Source: Methylomonas koyamae (GTDB lineage: Bacteria > Pseudomonadota > Gammaproteobacteria > Methylococcales > Methylomonadaceae). From it: a stretch of DNA of 64,000 nt. The position numbers and the translations under genes are program-made. The stretch spans positions 1 through 64,000 of the forward strand of contig NZ_LUUK01000197.1 of assembly GCF_001644025.1 (NCBI RefSeq). Reading direction: 5' to 3'. Within the stretch, counting starts at the first letter, position 1; each line of letters begins with the position of its first letter. Positions 60,473 to 64,000 of this stretch are shown piece by piece. A model generated the notes under the pieces. That model had not been told where the DNA came from. It made no database searches and saw only the letters and a program-made list of their open reading frames with translations.

Positions 60473-62533
60473 ATGTCGAAACGAAAAATCCTTGTCACCA
60501 GCGCCTTGCCCTACGCCAACGGCCCGATCCACCTCGGCCATCTGGTCGAATACCTTCAGACCGACATTTGGGTGCGTTTTCAAAAACAACGCGGCCACGA
60601 ATGCTACTACGTCTGCGCCGACGACACCCACGGCACACCGATCATGCTGCGCGCCGACAAGGAAGGCATTACGCCGGAACAACTGATCGCCGGCGTCGAG
60701 CAAGAACACCGCGCCGACTTCGACGCCTTCGGCGTGGCGTTCGACCAGTACCACAGCACCCATTCGCCCGAAAACAAGGCCTGCGCCGAACTGATTTACC
60801 TCAGACTACGCGAGGGCGGCCATATCAGCAGCCGCAGCATCACTCAAGCTTACGACCCGGTTAAAAACATGTTTCTGCCGGACCGCTTCATCAAGGGAGA
60901 ATGCCCCAAATGCGGCGCGCCCGACCAATACGGCGACAACTGCGAAGCTTGCGGCGCCACCTACTCGCCAACCGAATTGAAAAACGCGGTGTCGGTCGTG
61001 TCCGGCGAACAACCGATCGAAAAAGACTCGGAGCACTATTTCTTCGAACTCGGCCACTTCGCCGAAATGCTGAAAGACTGGACCACCGCCGGCCACTTGC
61101 AAGCGGAAGTCAGCAACAAAATGGCCGAATGGCTGCAAAACGGCTTGCAACAATGGGACATTTCCCGCGACGCCCCGTATTTCGGTTTCGAAATCCCGGA
61201 CGCGCCCGGCAAATATTTTTACGTCTGGCTGGATGCGCCGATCGGTTACATGGCCAGTTGCCGGCGCTTATGCGAGCGTACCGGTTTAATTTACGATGAC
61301 TTTTGGAGCCCGGACAGCGACGCCGAGTTGTACCACTTCATCGGCAAGGACATCATTTATTTCCACGCGCTATTCTGGCCGGCCATGCTGCACGGCGCCG
61401 GCTTCCGCACGCCGAGCGCGATCTTCGCCCACGGCTTTTTAACGGTCAACGGTGAGAAAATGTCCAAATCGCGCGGCACCTTCATCAAGGCCCGTACCTA
61501 TCTGGACCATCTGAACCCGGAATACTTGCGCTATTACTTCGCCGCCAAACTCAGCGCCGGCGTCGACGACATCGACTTGAACTTCGACGATTTCACGCTC
61601 CGGGTCAATGCCGACCTGGTTGGCAAAGTGGTCAACATCGCCAGCCGCTGCGCCGGATTTATCGCCAAACGCTTTGAAAACCGGCTATCCGCCGCCTGCG
61701 CCGAACCGGAATTGTTCGGCCAATTCGTCGCCGCCCATCAAGCCATTGCCGACCTTTACGAAAGCCGCGAATTCGGCAAGGCGATGCGCGAAATCATGGC
61801 CCTGGCCGACAAGGCCAACCAATACATCGACGAAAAAAAGCCCTGGCTGATCGCCAAGGAAGACGGCCGCGACGCCGAGTTGCACGACGTTTGCAGCATG
61901 GGCCTGAACTTGTTCCGCTTGCTGGTGGTTTATCTGCGCCCGGTGATACCGACGCTGGCCGCCAACGCCGAAGCCTTCTTGAACATCCCGCCGCAAGGCT
62001 GGCCGGCCGACGCCCAGCCGCTGACCGACCACGCCATCAACGCGTTCACGCCATTAATGACCCGAGTCGAGGCCGACAAAATCGCCGCGATCGTCGAAGC
62101 CTCCAAGGACAACCTGGAGAAGACTCCGTCGGTCAAGGCCAAGCCCGCCAAGACCGTCGGCGAAGCCGCCAAACCCGCCGAAAACCAAAAGCTGGAGCCG
62201 ATCGCCGAAGCCATCGAAATCGAGGACTTCGCCAAAATCGACTTGCGCATCGCCCGTATCGTCAAGGCCGAAGCGGTGGAAGGCGCCGAAAAACTGCTGC
62301 AGTTGACCGTCGATCTCGGCGACCACACCCGCAACATCTTTGCCGGCGTGAAGTCGGCCTACGCGCCGGACGATTTGGAAGGCAAGCTGACCGTCGTCGT
62401 CGCCAATCTGAAACCCCGCAAAATGCGCTTCGGTACCTCGGAAGGCATGATGCTGGCGGCCGGCCCAGGCGGCAAGGACATTTTCGTACTGTCGCCGGAT
62501 GCCGGCGCCCAACCCGGCATGCGCGTCAAATAA
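60473..62533 (+). CDS. metG: Methionyl-tRNA synthetase
   Basis: A 686-residue class I synthetase. The HIGH motif is HLGH ([10 protein letters not shown]), the KMSKS motif is KMSKS in [10 protein letters not shown], and the zinc knuckle is [18 protein letters not shown]. The last ~110 residues ([16 protein letters not shown]) form the EMAP/Trbp111-type tRNA-binding domain that mediates dimerisation. It charges initiator and elongator tRNA-Met. It is followed after 13 bases by the RnfB-like gene. Confidence 0.98.
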   Translation: MSKRKILVTSALPYANGPIHLGHLVEYLQTDIWVRFQKQRGHECYYVCADDTHGTPIMLRADKEGITPEQLIAGVEQEHRADFDAFGVAFDQYHSTHSPENKACAELIYLRLREGGHISSRSITQAYDPVKNMFLPDRFIKGECPKCGAPDQYGDNCEACGATYSPTELKNAVSVVSGEQPIEKDSEHYFFELGHFAEMLKDWTTAGHLQAEVSNKMAEWLQNGLQQWDISRDAPYFGFEIPDAPGKYFYVWLDAPIGYMASCRRLCERTGLIYDDFWSPDSDAELYHFIGKDIIYFHALFWPAMLHGAGFRTPSAIFAHGFLTVNGEKMSKSRGTFIKARTYLDHLNPEYLRYYFAAKLSAGVDDIDLNFDDFTLRVNADLVGKVVNIASRCAGFIAKRFENRLSAACAEPELFGQFVAAHQAIADLYESREFGKAMREIMALADKANQYIDEKKPWLIAKEDGRDAELHDVCSMGLNLFRLLVVYLRPVIPTLAANAEAFLNIPPQGWPADAQPLTDHAINAFTPLMTRVEADKIAAIVEASKDNLEKTPSVKAKPAKTVGEAAKPAENQKLEPIAEAIEIEDFAKIDLRIARIVKAEAVEGAEKLLQLTVDLGDHTRNIFAGVKSAYAPDDLEGKLTVVVANLKPRKMRFGTSEGMMLAAGPGGKDIFVLSPDAGAQPGMRVK

Positions 62534-62546
62534 AACGGAACCGAGC

Positions 62547-63101
62547 ATGCTGGCCGACAGTATCGACGCCTTGCTGCCGCAGACTCAGTGCCGAAAATGC
62601 GGTTTTAACGGCTGTCTGCCTTACGCCGAAGCGATCGCTCGCGGCGAAGCCGACATCGACCGCTGTCCGCCCGGCGGCGATGCCGGTATCGCCAAATTGG
62701 CCGAGTTGCTGGGCATCGCGGCCAAGCCGCTGAATCCCGCCTACGGCATTGAACGGCCGCGCCTACTTGCGATCATCGACGAAGACGCGTGCATCGGCTG
62801 CACCAAATGCCTGCCGCCTTGTCCGACCGACGCCATTCTAGGCGCCTCCAAACACATGCATACCATCATTGCCGATCTGTGTACCGGCTGCGAATTGTGC
62901 ATCGCGCCGTGTCCGGTCGCCTGCATTGCCATGGTTCCCGCGCCCAACCTCACTTGGACCGAGACCGACGCCGACCGCGCCAGGCTGCGCCATCTCGCCA
63001 AACAACAACGCCTGACAAAACTGGAAGCCGAAAAGGCCGAGCGCTTGCAACGCCAGAAGCAGCTATTGTCAAAAGCCAAATCCGCGAAAAACCAAGATTA
63101 A
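62547..63101 (+). CDS. rsxB: RnfB/RsxB-like ferredoxin subunit without membrane anchor
   Basis: A 184-residue Fe-S protein. A 4Fe-4S domain ([16 protein letters not shown] ... CPPGG) at ~14-45 is followed by two ferredoxin motifs, [12 protein letters not shown] and [13 protein letters not shown]. coli RsxB has a ~30-residue N-terminal membrane helix; here the protein begins directly before the first cluster ([15 protein letters not shown]). It should move electrons, perhaps as a soluble ferredoxin. The other Rnf genes are absent from the window. The gene is linked to metG by 13 bases. Confidence 0.88.
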   Translation: MLADSIDALLPQTQCRKCGFNGCLPYAEAIARGEADIDRCPPGGDAGIAKLAELLGIAAKPLNPAYGIERPRLLAIIDEDACIGCTKCLPPCPTDAILGASKHMHTIIADLCTGCELCIAPCPVACIAMVPAPNLTWTETDADRARLRHLAKQQRLTKLEAEKAERLQRQKQLLSKAKSAKNQD

Positions 63102-63158
63102 CGCGATCGGCCATGACTTTAGCCGCAATTGCTTTTATAATAAGCAGCTCTGCAATAC

Positions 63159-63197
63159 ACGCCCGTAGCTCAGATGGATAGAGCCCAGCCCTCCGGA
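63159..63197 (+). pseudogene. Partial copy of tRNA-Arg 5' half
   Basis: The 39 bases from ACGCCCGTAGCTCAG to CTCCGGA match the 5' half of the intact tRNA-Arg gene at 63286, with mismatches at the first base, in the D-loop and at the start of the anticodon stem. The match stops in the anticodon loop, after the CCG anticodon. No 3' half follows. It is probably a remnant of a recombination or integration event. Confidence 0.75.
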
Positions 63198-63285
63198 AGA
63201 AACAGTCAGCCGGATTTAGGTTTCTAGGGAAACGGTCAAAACCGTTTGACCGAACAGACTGTATCGTAAGACCGCAAATCCCATT

Positions 63286-63362
63286 GCGCCCGTAGCTCAG
63301 CTGGATAGAGCGCAGCCCTCCGGAGGCTGAGGCCAGAGGTTCGAATCCTCTCGGGCGCGCCA
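63286..63362 (+). tRNA. tRNA-Arg (anticodon CCG)
   Basis: The 77-base cloverleaf reads acceptor GCGCCCG / CGGGCGC, D arm, anticodon stem CAGCC / GGCTG with loop CTCCGGA (anticodon CCG, reads CGG), T arm AGAGG-TTCGAAT-CCTCT, discriminator G and encoded CCA at 63360-63362. AT-rich DNA begins soon after its 3' end, as expected at an integration site. Confidence 0.97.
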
Positions 63363-63489
63363 TTTTGACATCTTCCCCAAACTGCCATTTTCCCCTGGTT
63401 TGGCATAGGCGGCCATTCAGTGGCCAGCTAAAATTGATGTTATTTGTCGTCACCCAAATTTGACATTTGCCCTCAACGACCAAACATCC
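63363..63489. other. Junction DNA downstream of tRNA-Arg
   Basis: This ~127-base stretch, from CATTTTGACATC to CCAAACATCC, has no gene. It contains two TTTGACA(T/-) motifs and an inverted GGCCATTCAGTGGCC. It resembles the flank of an insertion sequence or an integrated element, but I cannot name one. Confidence 0.35.
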
Positions 63490-63842
63490 TTAATCTTTAG
63501 GGTTTACGTTTTGACTGCCTGTTAAAAGATCTTCAGAAACATATTCAACTAAATCTTCAATTCTGCAGTGAAAATAAGCGCAAAGTTTATCCAGATTGTC
63601 TGTACGGTGCTGTATTCTCTATGGTTTAGGAACCTCTGATTAATTTGCCATCTCGAATTCAGCTTCCAATTGAATCAATGGCTTGCATATCGGTTTTTCT
63701 TGAAAAACTGAGTTAATCAGAGGCTCCTTAATAATTTCATACGATTGATGTCTGTGAATTCAGCAAGCTCATTAATTGTGATTCGCCTATTATCATCGAA
63801 TTCCTTCTTTTCTAGCAGCTGCTTAATTTTAAATCTCAACAT
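63490..63842 (-). pseudogene. Xre-family HTH regulator split by a MITE-like insertion
   Basis: From the ATG at 63842, the N-terminal half reads MLRFKIKQLLEKKEFDD, RRITINELAEFTDINRMKLL, a helix-turn-helix start. A 99-bp insertion (63629-63727) breaks it. Beyond it the C-terminal half continues: HRTDNLDKLCAYFHCRIEDLVEYV and ends NPKD at 63490. Removing the element and one TTA gives NHREYST in the first frame, but the TDNLDKLC block is then one base out of frame, so a second mutation is present. Known Xre proteins of this type carry the same ordering. The gene lies in AT-rich DNA unlike the rest of the window. Confidence 0.7.
63629..63727. mobile_element. MITE-like element, 99 bp with 15-bp TIRs
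   Basis: The element begins GGAACCTCTGATTAA (63629-63643) and ends TTAATCAGAGGCTCC (63713-63727); the ends are inverted with one mismatch. It is flanked by TTA on each side (63626-63628 and 63728-63730), a target duplication. It carries no transposase. The ends and the TTA duplication fit an IS5-type family mobilised in trans. Confidence 0.8.
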
Positions 63843-64000
63843 GTTTTGCTTTTTGACGTATGCTCGATCGTATGCTGTAAAGAAAAGCCTCTCTAAGCAG
63901 AATAACTGTAATTCTCCCATTTTGAATAGAACGATTATTCCGGCAATCTACTGCTGATTTTGTCAATACCCGCTTGAGCACAGGCTTCATCTTTATCGCC
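63843..64000. other. AT-rich upstream region of the split regulator
   Basis: This is the likely promoter region of the Xre pseudogene on the minus strand. A direct repeat CGTATGCT occurs at 63857-63864 and 63869-63876, 12 bases apart, and could be an autoregulatory operator. No gene could be supported here before the window ends. Confidence 0.35.

Noticed and set aside
63159-63285. tRNA-Arg gene interrupted in the anticodon loop by a group I intron
   Set aside because: No 3' tRNA half matches after the break other than the complete downstream tRNA, and no intron core (P, Q, R, S elements) was recognised.

Overview
The window reads as chromosomal DNA of a GC-rich gammaproteobacterium. A methanotroph of the Methylomonas/Methylococcaceae type is my best guess. 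This rests on a hopanoid transporter (HpnN), an octaprenyl-type diphosphate synthase, the zapD-yacG-mutT and pilBCD-coaE arrangements, a CopC-type protein and several HupE/TonB receptor genes. No methane monooxygenase or 16S gene lies in the window, so the assignment is inference. Nearly all of the window is dense, ordinary coding sequence. The clear exception is the last ~600 bases, which are visibly AT-rich and lie beyond a tRNA-Arg gene.

Layout. 1-405: non-coding, with dispersed repeats. 406-7800 (minus): membrane methyltransferase, motB, motA, hpnN, a Ca2+/Na+ exchanger and uppP. 8082-11270 (plus): a kinase/ATPase fusion, a zinc alcohol dehydrogenase and a small membrane-anchored protein. 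11662-20126: a metal-related region with TonB receptor, HupE-like permease and nikR on minus; a plus-strand operon of two membrane proteins, a CopC-like protein, an anchored periplasmic protein and a c-type haem lipoprotein; then a small periplasmic protein and a second HupE on minus. 20642-24114: exported-type katG divergent from oxyR. 24327-24805: a toxin-antitoxin pair whose toxin is broken by an amber stop. 25012-29902: FecA-like receptor, PhoQ/PhoP-like two-component system and a small exported protein. 30013-32667: an exonuclease/GIY-YIG fusion, then a lexA operon that carries a 49-residue membrane peptide. 33300-36319: lipoprotein, EEP-fold phosphodiesterase, small DUF protein and pilU. 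36438-39920 (plus): PP-loop sulfurtransferase plus TusA-like protein, argJ and a MutT/ThiE fusion. 39905-45336 (minus): yacG, zapD, coaE, pilD, pilC, pilB. 45484-47491: thiC with a TPP riboswitch. 47630-49680: recD plus a small partner. 49796-53831: ispB, rplU-rpmA-obgE-proB. 53849-62533: mrp, L,D-transpeptidase, a CBS-GAF-GGDEF-EAL protein with a small partner, two small exported proteins and metG. 62547-63101: a soluble RnfB-type ferredoxin.

The end of the window (63159-64000) holds a 39-nt copy of the 5' half of a tRNA-Arg(CCG) gene, the intact tRNA gene, and AT-rich DNA. In that AT-rich DNA an Xre-type regulator gene has been split by a 99-bp MITE-like element with 15-bp terminal inverted repeats and a TTA target duplication. 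This looks like the edge of an integrated element.

The best candidates for something undescribed are: (a) the plus-strand membrane/CopC-like/haem operon at 16020-18623, beside the NikR-HupE-TonB receptor genes, whose CopC-like member has lost the usual copper ligands; and (b) the lexA transcription unit, with a non-canonical 9-bp palindrome over its promoter and a 49-residue single-span membrane peptide directly downstream, a possible SOS-induced membrane effector. Both are inferences from reading the sequence; no database search was available.
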